Assembly: GCF_000421145.1 (NCBI RefSeq)
Contig: NZ_ATWH01000001.1
Coordinates: 310,001 to 374,000, forward strand
DNA length: 64,000 bases
Direction of reading: 5' to 3'
DNA from: Glaciibacter superstes DSM 21135
GTDB lineage: Bacteria > Actinomycetota > Actinomycetes > Actinomycetales > Microbacteriaceae
Below the pieces are notes generated by a model, which saw only the letters and a program-made list of their open reading frames with translations, searched no databases and was not told the DNA's origin. A program made the position numbers and the translations under genes. Shown in pieces: positions 8,933-17,537 of this stretch (position 1 is its first letter; each line of letters begins with the position of its first letter).

Positions 8933-8978
8933 AACTTACCGGCGTTCGTCCGATGATGTCAAGAATTTTCAAAGACTT
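8933..8978 (-). promoter_or_regulatory. Promoter of the GNAT-PIG-L-ABC operon with operator-like site
   Basis: On the minus strand a perfect -35 TTGACA (8957-8962) is followed after 18 bases by TAAGTT (8933-8938), about 60 bases before the first gene. The sequence AAGAATTTTCAAAGACTT at 8961-8978 touches the upstream edge of the -35 box and closely matches a site before the kinase gene at 10022-10039. It is the best candidate operator for the RpiR-type regulator. Confidence 0.6.
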
Positions 8979-9076
8979 CCAGTTTTTGGGAGTTCATTTA
9001 CGCGATTGTCTTGAAGTGCGCCCAAGGATCGCCGAAATGCGCCGTGCAGACTGCGGGAATCGCGCGGTGCGAGTCT

Positions 9077-9937
9077 TCAGACGCCGCGAGCGCCGCGAGT
9101 GGCGTTCCGTGTGCGCTTGAGCGCTTCGACGGTGTCGTCGAACCGACGCTGGGCTACTCCGGCGAACACGCAGTCGACCACGGCGAGCTGAGCGATCCGG
9201 CTCACCATTGCTCCGGCGCGGAATGTCGTCTCGCGCACCTCAGTGAACAGGCTCACCTCGGCCGCCGCTACCAGCGAGGATTCCCTAGCGCTGGTCACCG
9301 CGACGGTGAATGCCCCTTCCTCGCGCGCCACCCGCAGGAAGTTCACCGTCTCCTTCGTCTCGCCCATGTGCGAGAAGCCGATGGCGACGGCGTTCGGCGT
9401 CAGCAGAGAGGCCCCTGCCCAGGCTTCATGGGCGTCGTTCAGCGCGAAGGCGTTTCGCCCGATTCGAAACAACTTGTGCTGCAGGTCTTCAGCGATGAAA
9501 TGACTCGCCCCGACCCCGAACAGAATGCTGCGATCCGCGGCGTCCAGGGCATCGACAACGCGCGCAACAGCGCCGAAATCCAGCTTGGCCACGGTCTCCT
9601 GGATGGCCAGGATCTCGAGCGAGGAGATCTTCACAGCCATCTCCTGCAGGGAATCCGTCCGAGCGATGTCCGACCCGTAGTTGAGCGATTCCCCGAACTG
9701 GGCGAATTCCCTCCCGAGTTCCGTGGCCAGGCTGATCTTCAGTTGCGAGTAGCCAGACATACCGATCGCCTGGCAGAAGCGCACGACGGATGCCTCAGAC
9801 GTCTGGCAGAGTGTCGCCAGTTCGCTGATGGTATTCCCGAGCACGATCGACGGATTCTCCCTGATCGCATCGGCAATCCGCCTGGTCGACGGTGACAACG
9901 TCGAAACGACCGCTTCGATCGTGGACTGGATGCTCAT
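9077..9937 (-). CDS. MurR/RpiR-family transcriptional regulator
   Basis: The 286-residue regulator has an RpiR-type helix-turn-helix (about residues 1-80; ELATLCQTSEASVVRFCQAI) and a C-terminal SIS sugar-phosphate-binding domain (about 120-260). E. coli MurR is of this family and senses MurNAc-6-phosphate to control murQ. Here the gene sits between the transport arm and the kinase-murQ-lactate arm, facing away from the latter. Two near-identical sites flank it, so it probably controls both arms. ATG at 9937 has GAGGAA upstream. The ligand is inferred from the neighbouring genes. Confidence 0.9.
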   Translation of the reverse strand: MSIQSTIEAVVSTLSPSTRRIADAIRENPSIVLGNTISELATLCQTSEASVVRFCQAIGMSGYSQLKISLATELGREFAQFGESLNYGSDIARTDSLQEMAVKISSLEILAIQETVAKLDFGAVARVVDALDAADRSILFGVGASHFIAEDLQHKLFRIGRNAFALNDAHEAWAGASLLTPNAVAIGFSHMGETKETVNFLRVAREEGAFTVAVTSARESSLVAAAEVSLFTEVRETTFRAGAMVSRIAQLAVVDCVFAGVAQRRFDDTVEALKRTRNATRGARGV

Positions 9938-10021
9938 GCAGTTCCTCGCGACTCAGTGATCGCGGCCGGCATGGGCCGCGACAGTTGTACGAGAAGTATG
10001 CCGCATGGTGCGCAACCCGGA

Positions 10022-10056
10022 AAGAATTTTCGAACTCTTTCGATTATCTGTAGTAC
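10022..10056 (+). promoter_or_regulatory. Operator-like site and promoter before the kinase-murQ-dld arm
   Basis: AAGAATTTTCGAACTCTT at 10022-10039 is a partial palindrome (AAGA-TT and AA-TCTT halves) sharing most of its bases with 8961-8978. A -10-like TAGTAC at 10051-10056 puts the -35 region (10028-10033) inside the site, so a bound repressor would block transcription. No clear ribosome site precedes the GTG at 10067, so this transcript may be leaderless or nearly so. Confidence 0.55.
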
Positions 10057-10066
10057 ATTTTCAACT

Positions 10067-11023
10067 GTGAGCACTGAACCGACTCTCCTCTGCCTCGACC
10101 TCGGAAAGACGTCGTGTCGGGCGGTGATCATCCGGGCGAGAGTCGTTCTGGCGTCCTCAGAACTCGACGGGGTTCGAGCGGACGCCGACGGCGGCGCCCT
10201 GGCCGTCGACCGATTGATCGCCGCCGTTCGGCTCCTCCCCGCTCACCACGCCCGGGCCGTGCAGGCCTGCGGAGTCGGAGCGGCCGGCGTTCTCACCGAC
10301 CCGGTTGCCGGCGACACCATCGCAGCAGCCGTCCACGAACGGCTCGGAGTGCCTGTCGCGGTGGCGTCTGACGTCGTGACGGCGCACCTCGGCGCTTTCG
10401 ACGGCGCACCAGGCACCATCCTGGTAGCCGGCACCGGGGCCGTGGCTGTTCGTATCGATGCAGCGGGCGAAATGCGCCGCGTCGACGGCTGGGGGCCCGA
10501 CATCGGCGACCTCGGCAGCGGTTCCTGGATCGGCCGAGAGGGCCTGCGCGCCGTGCTCGGCGCGGGATCAGGGCTGCGGCCACCCACCGAGTTGTCAGCC
10601 AGACTCGCGTCCCTCACCCTCGGCCGTGACCCAGTTCGCTGGGTGGCGGAGTCCGAGAACTCGGCCAGGCAGCTTGCCCGGTTCGCTCCGCTCGTGCTCG
10701 AGGCGGCAGAGCAGGCAGACACGGTCGCCGTCGGCATCGCCGATCAAGCTGCCCGGCTGCTCAGCGCCACTGCGGCGGCCGCAGCAGCCGCAACGCCAGC
10801 CGCAACGGCCCGCGACGACTCGGCCAAAACGGCCGACTCAGAAACGGTGGCCGTGCTGGGTGGTCTCTCCCTGCATCCGTGGTTCAACGCGCGATTGAGC
10901 GACGCCATCACCTCGGCTGGCCTGACGGCCATCCATCCGCATTCAGACGCACTCTGGGGCGCATCTCTCGCAGCGCTCCGCACCGACCTTCCGCATGAAA
11001 GGCACATCCACCGTGCACGATAA
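10067..11023 (+). CDS. BadF/BadG-family amino-sugar kinase, probable MurNAc/GlcNAc kinase
   Basis: This 318-residue ASKHA-fold kinase shows the phosphate-1 motif CLDLGKTSC, the phosphate-2 region ILVAGTGAVAV and DIGDLGSGSWIGREG, as in N-acetylglucosamine kinases and clostridial MurK. It would make MurNAc-6-phosphate (or GlcNAc-6-phosphate), the substrate of MurQ encoded next. The start is GTG at 10067; the in-frame ATG at 9956 would run back across the operator region. An alanine-rich stretch (about residues 230-257) looks like an unstructured insertion. Its end overlaps the murQ start by 11 bases, so the pair is coupled. Confidence 0.85.
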   Translation: MSTEPTLLCLDLGKTSCRAVIIRARVVLASSELDGVRADADGGALAVDRLIAAVRLLPAHHARAVQACGVGAAGVLTDPVAGDTIAAAVHERLGVPVAVASDVVTAHLGAFDGAPGTILVAGTGAVAVRIDAAGEMRRVDGWGPDIGDLGSGSWIGREGLRAVLGAGSGLRPPTELSARLASLTLGRDPVRWVAESENSARQLARFAPLVLEAAEQADTVAVGIADQAARLLSATAAAAAAATPAATARDDSAKTADSETVAVLGGLSLHPWFNARLSDAITSAGLTAIHPHSDALWGASLAALRTDLPHERHIHRAR

Positions 11024-11984
11024 TCTCCCGTTCGCCGACCAGCAGGCATCCTCCGCGCGCGACGAGCTCCGCGCGGAACTCACCGGGCTGACCACGGAAT
11101 CCGTCAACACGAATCGACCGGACCTCGACACGCTCGACACCCTCACCTTGGTGCGCGAGATGAACGGTGAGGATGCCCTGGTGCCGACCGCCGTCGGGCG
11201 GCAGGCCCCGCAGATCGCAGCCGCGATCGACGGAATCGCCCGGCGCTTCATGCGCGGGGGCCGCCTGTTCTACGTTGGCGCTGGGACCCCTGGTCGCCTC
11301 GGCATCCTGGACGCCAGCGAGTGCCCGCCCACCTTCGGCACCGACCCCGGCCTGGTGGTCGGGCTGATCGCCGGCGGGAAGCCGGCCATTCTCACCGCAG
11401 TCGAGAACGCCGAAGATGACACGCAGGCTGCGGCAGCAACGCTCACCGAGTTGAACCTCACGGCCGACGACACCGTCGTGGGAATCTCGGCATCCGGTCG
11501 CACCCCCTACGTTCTCGGCGGCCTGCGCTTCGCCCGCGAAGTTGGCGCGCTCACCGTCTCGATCGCCTCAAATGACAACTCCGCCATCGCTGCCGTCGCA
11601 GACATCGCCATCGACGTCGTCGTTGGCCCAGAATTCGTGAGCGGTTCGACGCGTCTGAAGTCTGGCACCGCCCAGAAGCTGGTGCTCAACATGCTCACCA
11701 CGATCAGCATGATCAAGCTCGGCAAGACCTACAACGGCGTCATGGTCGACCTGCAGGCCACCAACGAGAAGCTCCAGGTACGCTCCGAACTCACCGTCAT
11801 GACCGCGACCGGGGTTGACGCCGGGGCCGCGCGCGCAGCCTTGAGTGCGGCCGATGGGTCCGTCAAAACCGCAATATTCATGCTGGCCACCGGGCAAGGC
11901 CGCGAGCAGGCCGTCGCCGAGCTGGCGCGAGCGAATGGGCTGCTGAGGGTGGCGATTTCCGGCTCGCAAGCCGACGCGAGCTAG
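11013..11984 (+). CDS. murQ: N-acetylmuramic acid 6-phosphate etherase
   Basis: MurQ cleaves the lactyl ether of MurNAc-6-phosphate, giving GlcNAc-6-phosphate and D-lactate in the cytoplasm. The 323-residue protein has the SIS fold and hallmark stretches VREMNGEDALV, FYVGAGTPGRLGILDASE and ECPPTFGTDP. Glu103 corresponds to the catalytic acid, and ENAEDD follows near 131-136. The loop GAGTPGR has Pro where E. coli has Ser. GTG at 11013 is preferred over ATG 10995 because GAAAGG precedes it. It is flanked by the kinase (overlap) and a D-lactate dehydrogenase (31-base gap), which supports the function strongly. Confidence 0.95.
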   Translation: MHDNLPFADQQASSARDELRAELTGLTTESVNTNRPDLDTLDTLTLVREMNGEDALVPTAVGRQAPQIAAAIDGIARRFMRGGRLFYVGAGTPGRLGILDASECPPTFGTDPGLVVGLIAGGKPAILTAVENAEDDTQAAAATLTELNLTADDTVVGISASGRTPYVLGGLRFAREVGALTVSIASNDNSAIAAVADIAIDVVVGPEFVSGSTRLKSGTAQKLVLNMLTTISMIKLGKTYNGVMVDLQATNEKLQVRSELTVMTATGVDAGAARAALSAADGSVKTAIFMLATGQGREQAVAELARANGLLRVAISGSQADAS

Positions 11985-12015
11985 AGTCAGGCTGGCAGAG
12001 ACAACGGGACCCACC

Positions 12016-14886
12016 ATGATTCGCCACACTCACACGATTCAGCAGTCACACAAGATTCACCAGACTCACACCGATCGCCAGCCGCCGACGCCGACGGCAT
12101 CCGTTCGCTCGATCGATCGCCTTGCGAAGGCTCACGATGCGTCTCACTACTACCTGGTGCCGGCATCCGTTGTGACGCCGAATACGGCAACGGATGTCCA
12201 GGCCCTGTTCCGTGACGCGCACGCAGGCGCCGGGTCGCTCACGTTCCGATCCGGCGGCACGAGCCTCAGCGGCCAGGGTGTCACCGACGGCATACTCGCA
12301 GACACCCGTTCGTCGTTCCGGCGGATCGAGGTGCTGGAGAACGGTTCCCTGGTGAGGGCGCAGCCCGGTGCCACGGTGCGGCAGGTCAACGTCGCACTGG
12401 CCAGGTACGGCCGTAAGCTTGGCCCCGATCCTGCGAGCGAGATCGCGTGCACAATCGGCGGCGTGATCGCCAACAACTCCAGCGGCATGGCCTGCGGCAT
12501 CGACCAGAACAGCTACCGCACCCTGGGGTCGCTCATCGTTGTTCTCCCGAGCGGCACGACGATCAACACCGTGGCGCCGGATGCCGATCGCTCACTCCGC
12601 GAACTCGAGCCGGAGCTGTATGCCGGGCTCCTGCGGCTGCGTGACCGGGTGCGCGGCAACTCCGCGTCGGTCGCGACCATCCGCAGGCTCTTCGCGATGA
12701 AGAACACCATGGGCTATGGCGTCAATTCGTTTCTCGACTTCGACTCGCCCATCGACATCCTGACCCATCTTTTGGTCGGCAGCGAGGGCACACTCGGTTT
12801 CATCGCCGAGGCCACCTTCCGCACCGTGCCGACGCTGCCCCAGGCGTCGACGGCGCTGGCGATCTTCCCCACTCTCGCGGCCGCCACGGCGGCACTTCCC
12901 GACCTCGTCGCATCCGCTCCGGCGACCATTGAGCTCATGGACTCCGTTTCGCTGCGGGTTGCCAAGACCCTGACAGAGCGCACGGCCGAGCTTGATGCCC
13001 TCACCGTCGACGGTCATGCCGCCCTGCTCATCGAGCACCAGGCCGACTCCGCCGACGTGCTTGCAGAACGGGTGGCGAACAGCGCCGCGATCCTGGGCCG
13101 CCGGGGCGTGTCGACGTCGGCCGAATTCTCGACCGATGTCGGCATCCGTCAGCGTCTCTGGTCCATTCGCAAAGGGCTGTACACCTCAGTGGCCGGTGCC
13201 AGACCGTCTGGCACGACGGCGCTGCTCGAAGACATCGCCGTTCCCGTCGACGCGCTGCTCGACACCTGCACAGAGCTGACCGGCCTGTTCGACCGGTACC
13301 GCTACGAGGAGAGCGTGATCTTCGGGCACGCCAAAGACGGCAACGTGCACTTCATGCTGAACGAACGTTTCGACGACCCGGCCAGCCTCGACCGGTACCG
13401 CGCGTTCACCGAAGACATGGTCGAACTGGTCCTGGGCCGTGGCGGCTCGCTCAAGGCCGAGCACGGCACCGGACGCATCATGGCCGCGTTCGTCGAGCGA
13501 CAGTACGGTACCGAGCTGTATCAGGTGATGCGCGAGGTCAAACGCCTGTTCGACCCCGCCGGCATCCTGAACCCGGGCTCGGTACTTTCCGACGAGGCCG
13601 ACGCGTACCTGCGCGACCTCAAAATCACCCCAACGGTCGAGGAAGAAGTCGACCGCTGTGTCGAGTGCGGGTACTGCGAGCCGGCCTGCCCCTCGAAAGA
13701 CCTGACGCTCACTCCACGCGGCCGCATTGCCATCCGGCGCGAGATGGCGAACGCCGAGGCTGTGGGCGACACCGATCTTCTGAACGAGTTGCGCCGGGAC
13801 TACGACTACGAGGGCCTCGCCACCTGCGCCGTCGACGGAATGTGCCAGACCGCGTGTCCCGTCACCATCAACACGGGCGACCTGGTGCGGCGGCTTCGGG
13901 CAGAGAACTCCTCGGCGCTCGAGGGGCGCGGCTGGAAGACCGCTGCCGGGCACTGGCGCACCGTGACCCGCGTCGGCGCGGTGGCACTGAACGTGGCGGA
14001 TGCCGTGCCCACTGCCCTCGTGCGCGGTGCGACCCAGCTGGGGCGGGCGCTTCTCGGCGAAGACACCGTTCCGCTCTACAGCGACGATCTCCCCGCCGGT
14101 GGGCGCCCCCGAAAGCCTCTGGCGGCAGCAGACCCGGTAGCGGTGTATCTCCCGTCATGCATCGGTACCATGTTCGCGCCGGAACAGGCCGGCAACGACG
14201 ACGCTGGTCGTGAAGGGCTCGGCGCCATGGATGCCCTGCTGGCGCTCTGCGAACGCGCCGGCGTGCAGGTGCGAATACCGGAGGGTGTCGGATCGATGTG
14301 CTGCGGTACCCCGTGGAAGTCGAAGGGCCACCTCGCGGGCTACGACCGGATGCGCGAGATCGTGCTCCCCGCGCTGCTCGCGGCCAGTGACGGCGGGCGC
14401 CTCCCGGTGATCTGCGACGCCACCTCCTGCACAGAAGGGCTCGAGACCCTGCGCGCGAGTGCCATGTCGGAGGGCGGGAAATTCGCCGAGCTGCGCTTCA
14501 TCGACTCGATCGACTTCGCGCGCGACACCCTCCTGGGTCATCTCGACGTCTCAGTGTCACTCGGCTCCCTAACGCTGCATCCGACCTGCTCGTCGACACA
14601 GTTAGGCGTCAATGACGCGCTGGGAGAGATCGCTGGGCGCATCGCCGGCACCGTGCACACCCCGGAGAACTGGGGATGCTGCGGGTTCGCAGGAGACCGC
14701 GGCATGCTGCACCCCGAACTGACCGCTTCGGCAACCGCCGCTGAGGCCGCCGAGGTGCGGGCGGGCGACTTCGACGCCCACGCCTCGACCAATCGCACCT
14801 GTGAGATCGGCATGAGCCGGGCGACCGGAGCCAATTACCGCCACGTGCTCGAACTGCTCGAGGAAGCGACCCGACCCACGCCGTAG
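12016..14886 (+). CDS. FAD/Fe-S D-lactate dehydrogenase (DLD, D-iLDH type)
   Basis: This long, 956-residue flavo-iron-sulfur oxidoreductase should convert D-lactate to pyruvate. Its FAD domain shows FRSGGTSLSGQG (about 77-88), IGGVIANNSSGMACGI, VGSEGTLGF and IFGHAKDGNVHFM. Two Fe-S clusters follow, at CVECGYCEPACP (about 548-559) and CAVDGMCQTACP (about 604-615). The C-terminal half has CCG-type motifs SMCCGTPWKSKG (about 760) and NWGCCGFAGDRGM (about 886). The layout matches the D-iLDH/YdiJ group; a glycolate-oxidase-like use cannot be excluded. It lies 31 bases after murQ, whose product is D-lactate, so the pairing is metabolically coherent. Confidence 0.9.
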   Translation: MIRHTHTIQQSHKIHQTHTDRQPPTPTASVRSIDRLAKAHDASHYYLVPASVVTPNTATDVQALFRDAHAGAGSLTFRSGGTSLSGQGVTDGILADTRSSFRRIEVLENGSLVRAQPGATVRQVNVALARYGRKLGPDPASEIACTIGGVIANNSSGMACGIDQNSYRTLGSLIVVLPSGTTINTVAPDADRSLRELEPELYAGLLRLRDRVRGNSASVATIRRLFAMKNTMGYGVNSFLDFDSPIDILTHLLVGSEGTLGFIAEATFRTVPTLPQASTALAIFPTLAAATAALPDLVASAPATIELMDSVSLRVAKTLTERTAELDALTVDGHAALLIEHQADSADVLAERVANSAAILGRRGVSTSAEFSTDVGIRQRLWSIRKGLYTSVAGARPSGTTALLEDIAVPVDALLDTCTELTGLFDRYRYEESVIFGHAKDGNVHFMLNERFDDPASLDRYRAFTEDMVELVLGRGGSLKAEHGTGRIMAAFVERQYGTELYQVMREVKRLFDPAGILNPGSVLSDEADAYLRDLKITPTVEEEVDRCVECGYCEPACPSKDLTLTPRGRIAIRREMANAEAVGDTDLLNELRRDYDYEGLATCAVDGMCQTACPVTINTGDLVRRLRAENSSALEGRGWKTAAGHWRTVTRVGAVALNVADAVPTALVRGATQLGRALLGEDTVPLYSDDLPAGGRPRKPLAAADPVAVYLPSCIGTMFAPEQAGNDDAGREGLGAMDALLALCERAGVQVRIPEGVGSMCCGTPWKSKGHLAGYDRMREIVLPALLAASDGGRLPVICDATSCTEGLETLRASAMSEGGKFAELRFIDSIDFARDTLLGHLDVSVSLGSLTLHPTCSSTQLGVNDALGEIAGRIAGTVHTPENWGCCGFAGDRGMLHPELTASATAAEAAEVRAGDFDAHASTNRTCEIGMSRATGANYRHVLELLEEATRPTP

Positions 14887-14959
14887 AGTGCCTCTTGCAG
14901 GGTGGCGTCGCTGGCCAGTTCTTGATGTTTTGACGCCGGGGCGGCGGTGGCAGCGAGAA

Positions 14960-15619
14960 TTACGCCCGGCTGCGTGCCGCGCGCCGGGAGGCACCGCGCG
15001 CCGTCGGTCGCGCGGGCAGCTTGGGTCGATCATGACCTGGCGCGCGCAACCCGTCGATGATGACCGCCAGCTGCCGACGCCACTGCCCGGCATTGCCGCT
15101 GTCGCTCCTGCCGAGCGACCCGACCATGGAGACCAGCACTCCGATGTCGATCCCGTCGACGTCCCCCCTGAGGTCGCCGTCTTTCCGCGCCTGGGCGATC
15201 AGCGGCGCGATGAACTCTTTGAGCTGTTCCGCCGGGTGATATGCGGGGTCGATCTTCTCCATCCGCTGCATGATCGGCGGAATCGACGGGTCGGCCACCA
15301 GCCACTCGGAGGCCCGCTCCAGGAAGACGACGATGCCCTCCCACGCGCTCGGCGCAGAGGCGATCTCCTCCTGCACGTGCTGCAGCTGCTCGATGGCCAG
15401 GCCGAAGAGGGTGCGCACCAGGTCGTCGCGGGTCGCGAAGTTGCGGTACAGCGTTGCCACGCCGACCTCCGCCCGCCTGGCGATCTCTTCCAGCGACGCA
15501 TCCACGCCGTTCTGGGCAATGAGCGCTCGCGCCTCGTTGATCAACCGATCGCGATTCGCCCTGGCATCGCGGCGGCGTGAGGGCGACCCCTCGGGCGAGG
15601 GGCGAGCAGACGAGGTCAT
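14960..15619 (-). CDS. TetR-family transcriptional regulator
   Basis: The 219-residue protein has an N-terminal helix-turn-helix (about residues 15-65) with SLEEIARRAEVGVATLYRNF and a variable ligand-binding C-terminal part. It is divergent from the kyn operon, with 158 bases between the starts, and is the likely local regulator of tryptophan breakdown. ATG 15619 has no ribosome site, but TAGAAT lies 7 bases upstream, so the mRNA is probably leaderless. It is convergent with the D-lactate dehydrogenase. The C-terminus is unusually basic (RPTARGASRRAARSRA). Confidence 0.9.
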   Translation of the reverse strand: MTSSARPSPEGSPSRRRDARANRDRLINEARALIAQNGVDASLEEIARRAEVGVATLYRNFATRDDLVRTLFGLAIEQLQHVQEEIASAPSAWEGIVVFLERASEWLVADPSIPPIMQRMEKIDPAYHPAEQLKEFIAPLIAQARKDGDLRGDVDGIDIGVLVSMVGSLGRSDSGNAGQWRRQLAVIIDGLRAPGHDRPKLPARPTARGASRRAARSRA

Positions 15620-15625
15620 GGGCTT

Positions 15626-15642
15626 GATTCTAAGGCCGAATC
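15626..15642. promoter_or_regulatory. Candidate TetR operator over its own -10 box
   Basis: GATTC and GAATC flank a 7-base centre, a perfect inverted repeat that covers the -10 box TAGAAT (minus strand, 15627-15632) of the TetR gene. Binding here would give autorepression. The kynA start is about 135 bases away, so control of the kyn operon from this site is plausible but not shown. Confidence 0.45.
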
Positions 15643-15777
15643 CTGCGAGCGGTAGTGGGCAACTTGCGCCGGACCTCCCCGCCGTCTTGCACAGCGGACC
15701 GATTGCCCTGAGAATGCGTAGAGCGGAACCGGTGCATCGCGGCCACAAGCCAGCACGGGTTCGGAAACGGAGTCCAC

Positions 15778-16632
15778 ATGCCGGTCGAAAACAACACGCG
15801 CGCCTTCGACCCGGAGATCGTCACCGATTTTCGGGAACGGATGAGCTACGGGTCGTACCTCGAGCTGGAAACCCTGCTCAGCGCCCAGAAGCCGGTCAGC
15901 GTGCCGGAGCACCACGACGAACTGCTGTTCATCATCCAGCACCAGACCACAGAGCTGTGGTTGAAACTGGTGCTGCATGAACTCCGCACCGCGACCGAAT
16001 TCCTCCGCACCGACCAGCTCGCCCCGGCGCTGAAGGCCATCGCCAGGGTCAAGCACATCCAGCGCACCCTCACCGAGCAATGGTCTGTGCTGGCCACGCT
16101 CACGCCGACAGAGTATGCCGAGTTCCGCGGGTTCCTGGCCAATGCATCCGGATTCCAGTCGTTCCAGTACCGCGCCGTCGAATTCGCGCTCGGCAACAAG
16201 AATCGTCGCATGCTGCGTGTCTTCGAGAGCGACCCGGTCGCGCACGCCCTCCTCACCGAAGTGCTCGAAGCACCCAGCATCTACGACGAGTTCCTACGCT
16301 ACCTGCACCGCGCCGGCTTCGACATTCCGGTCGATGTGCTGAACCGCGATGTGACGGATGCCTGGGTGCTGCACCCGGAACTGGTGCAGACATTCCGCAC
16401 GATCTACGAGAACGCGACAGAACATTGGGCCGCCTACGAGGCCTGCGAAGAGCTCGTCGACCTCGAAGACAACTTTCAGCTGTGGCGATTCCGCCACCTG
16501 AAGACCGTGCAACGCATCATCGGCATGAAGCCGGGTACCGGTGGGTCAAGCGGCGCTGCATTCCTGCAGAAGGCGCTCGAGCTCACCTTCTTCCCCGAGC
16601 TTTTCGCGGTGCGCACGGAGATCGGGCAATGA
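15778..16632 (+). CDS. kynA: Tryptophan 2,3-dioxygenase
   Basis: This haem enzyme opens the indole ring of L-tryptophan to give N-formylkynurenine. The 284-residue protein carries family blocks MSYGSYLELETLL, HHDELLFIIQHQTTELWLK, SGFQSFQYRAVEFALGNK and the late GTGGSSGAAFLQKAL. GGAG precedes the ATG. It overlaps the next gene by 4 bases (ATGA) and opens a three-gene operon ending in kynureninase. Length and all conserved blocks are intact. Confidence 0.97.
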   Translation: MPVENNTRAFDPEIVTDFRERMSYGSYLELETLLSAQKPVSVPEHHDELLFIIQHQTTELWLKLVLHELRTATEFLRTDQLAPALKAIARVKHIQRTLTEQWSVLATLTPTEYAEFRGFLANASGFQSFQYRAVEFALGNKNRRMLRVFESDPVAHALLTEVLEAPSIYDEFLRYLHRAGFDIPVDVLNRDVTDAWVLHPELVQTFRTIYENATEHWAAYEACEELVDLEDNFQLWRFRHLKTVQRIIGMKPGTGGSSGAAFLQKALELTFFPELFAVRTEIGQ

Positions 16633-17537
16633 CTCAGACGACGTTCCCGGGGTTCCTCGACGCCCACGTCCATCTCGCGCTGATCGACCCGGCCGTGCTT
16701 CCTGCGGGCGGTGTCGCACGTGTGCTCGACCTCGGCGGCTGGCAGCCCGGCGCACCAGCTGAGGCTGCGGAGCTCGAGATCGCGTACGCGAACCAGTTCC
16801 TCGCCGCACCGGGCGGCTACCCCGGTCGGCAGGCATGGGCGCCGTCGGGCAGCGTTCGTGAGGTGACGACGGTGACGGATGCCGCAGCAGCCGTCGGAGA
16901 ACAGCTCGCGTCAGGCGCATCCGTCATCAAAGTCACCCTGAATTCAGACGCCGGTCCGGTTTTCGCCACCGATGTGCTGCGTGCGATCGTTGCCGGCGCG
17001 CATGAGAACGGTGTGCCCGTCGTCGCACACGCCGAGGGTGTCGGACAGGCCGTTCGGGCGTTCAGCGCCGGGGTCGACATGCTCGCGCACACGCCGTTCA
17101 GCGAGCGCCTCGTCGATGAACTCGTCGACGCCATGGCCGGGCGGATGACGTGGATCAGCACCCTCGACATTCACGGCTGGGGCGAGCCCACAGACGACTT
17201 CACCCGTGCCAGCGACAATCTGCGTCGATTTCATGCGTTCGGCGGACGCGTGCTCTACGGAACGGATCTCGGCAACGGGCCTCTTCCCGTCGGCCTCAAT
17301 CGGCGAGAGATCGATGCTCTCCTCGGCGCAGGAATGGCGCCGGATGAGGTTATCGGCGCGCTCACCGCCGCGCTGCCGGGCGGCGCCCTCGCGAGGACTG
17401 CGGGCGGCGCTGGGCGGCATCCGTTGAAGCGGGTTACGGTTGTACCCGGCGAGCGCCCGACCGACCGCGAAGGGTTCGCCGATTGGCTGTGCGAAGCGCG
17501 CGCCGTCACCGCCGACGACCTCGAGGACACGGATTGA
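16629..17537 (+). CDS. Amidohydrolase-superfamily enzyme in the formamidase position of the kyn operon
   Basis: This 302-residue metal-dependent hydrolase shows a full two-metal site: HxH at His13/His15 (FLDAHVHLAL), Lys101 (SVIKVTL), His134 (VVAHAEG), His154 (MLAHTPF) and an Asp near residue 218 (LYGTDLGNG). It overlaps kynA by 4 bases and kynU by 4 bases, so it is translationally coupled to both. The pathway between them needs an N-formylkynurenine formamidase, and neither KynB nor the alpha/beta-hydrolase type is present. The inference is that this protein does that step. The family alone would only say 'amidohydrolase'. Confidence 0.85.
   Translation: MTQTTFPGFLDAHVHLALIDPAVLPAGGVARVLDLGGWQPGAPAEAAELEIAYANQFLAAPGGYPGRQAWAPSGSVREVTTVTDAAAAVGEQLASGASVIKVTLNSDAGPVFATDVLRAIVAGAHENGVPVVAHAEGVGQAVRAFSAGVDMLAHTPFSERLVDELVDAMAGRMTWISTLDIHGWGEPTDDFTRASDNLRRFHAFGGRVLYGTDLGNGPLPVGLNRREIDALLGAGMAPDEVIGALTAALPGGALARTAGGAGRHPLKRVTVVPGERPTDREGFADWLCEARAVTADDLEDTD

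Noticed and set aside
9956-10066. Upstream ATG extending the kinase by 37 codons
   Set aside because: It would translate across the operator and -10 region and adds residues unlike the kinase family; GTG 10067 fits the P-loop position.
12592-13953. Minus-strand frames opposite the D-lactate dehydrogenase
   Set aside because: The sense strand carries FAD and Fe-S motifs throughout; the antisense frames have no family features.
14918-14935. TGATGTTTT-like words here and at 58231 and 58261
   Set aside because: The shared words are only about 8-9 bases with no pairing arms, so they are too short to call a repeat family.
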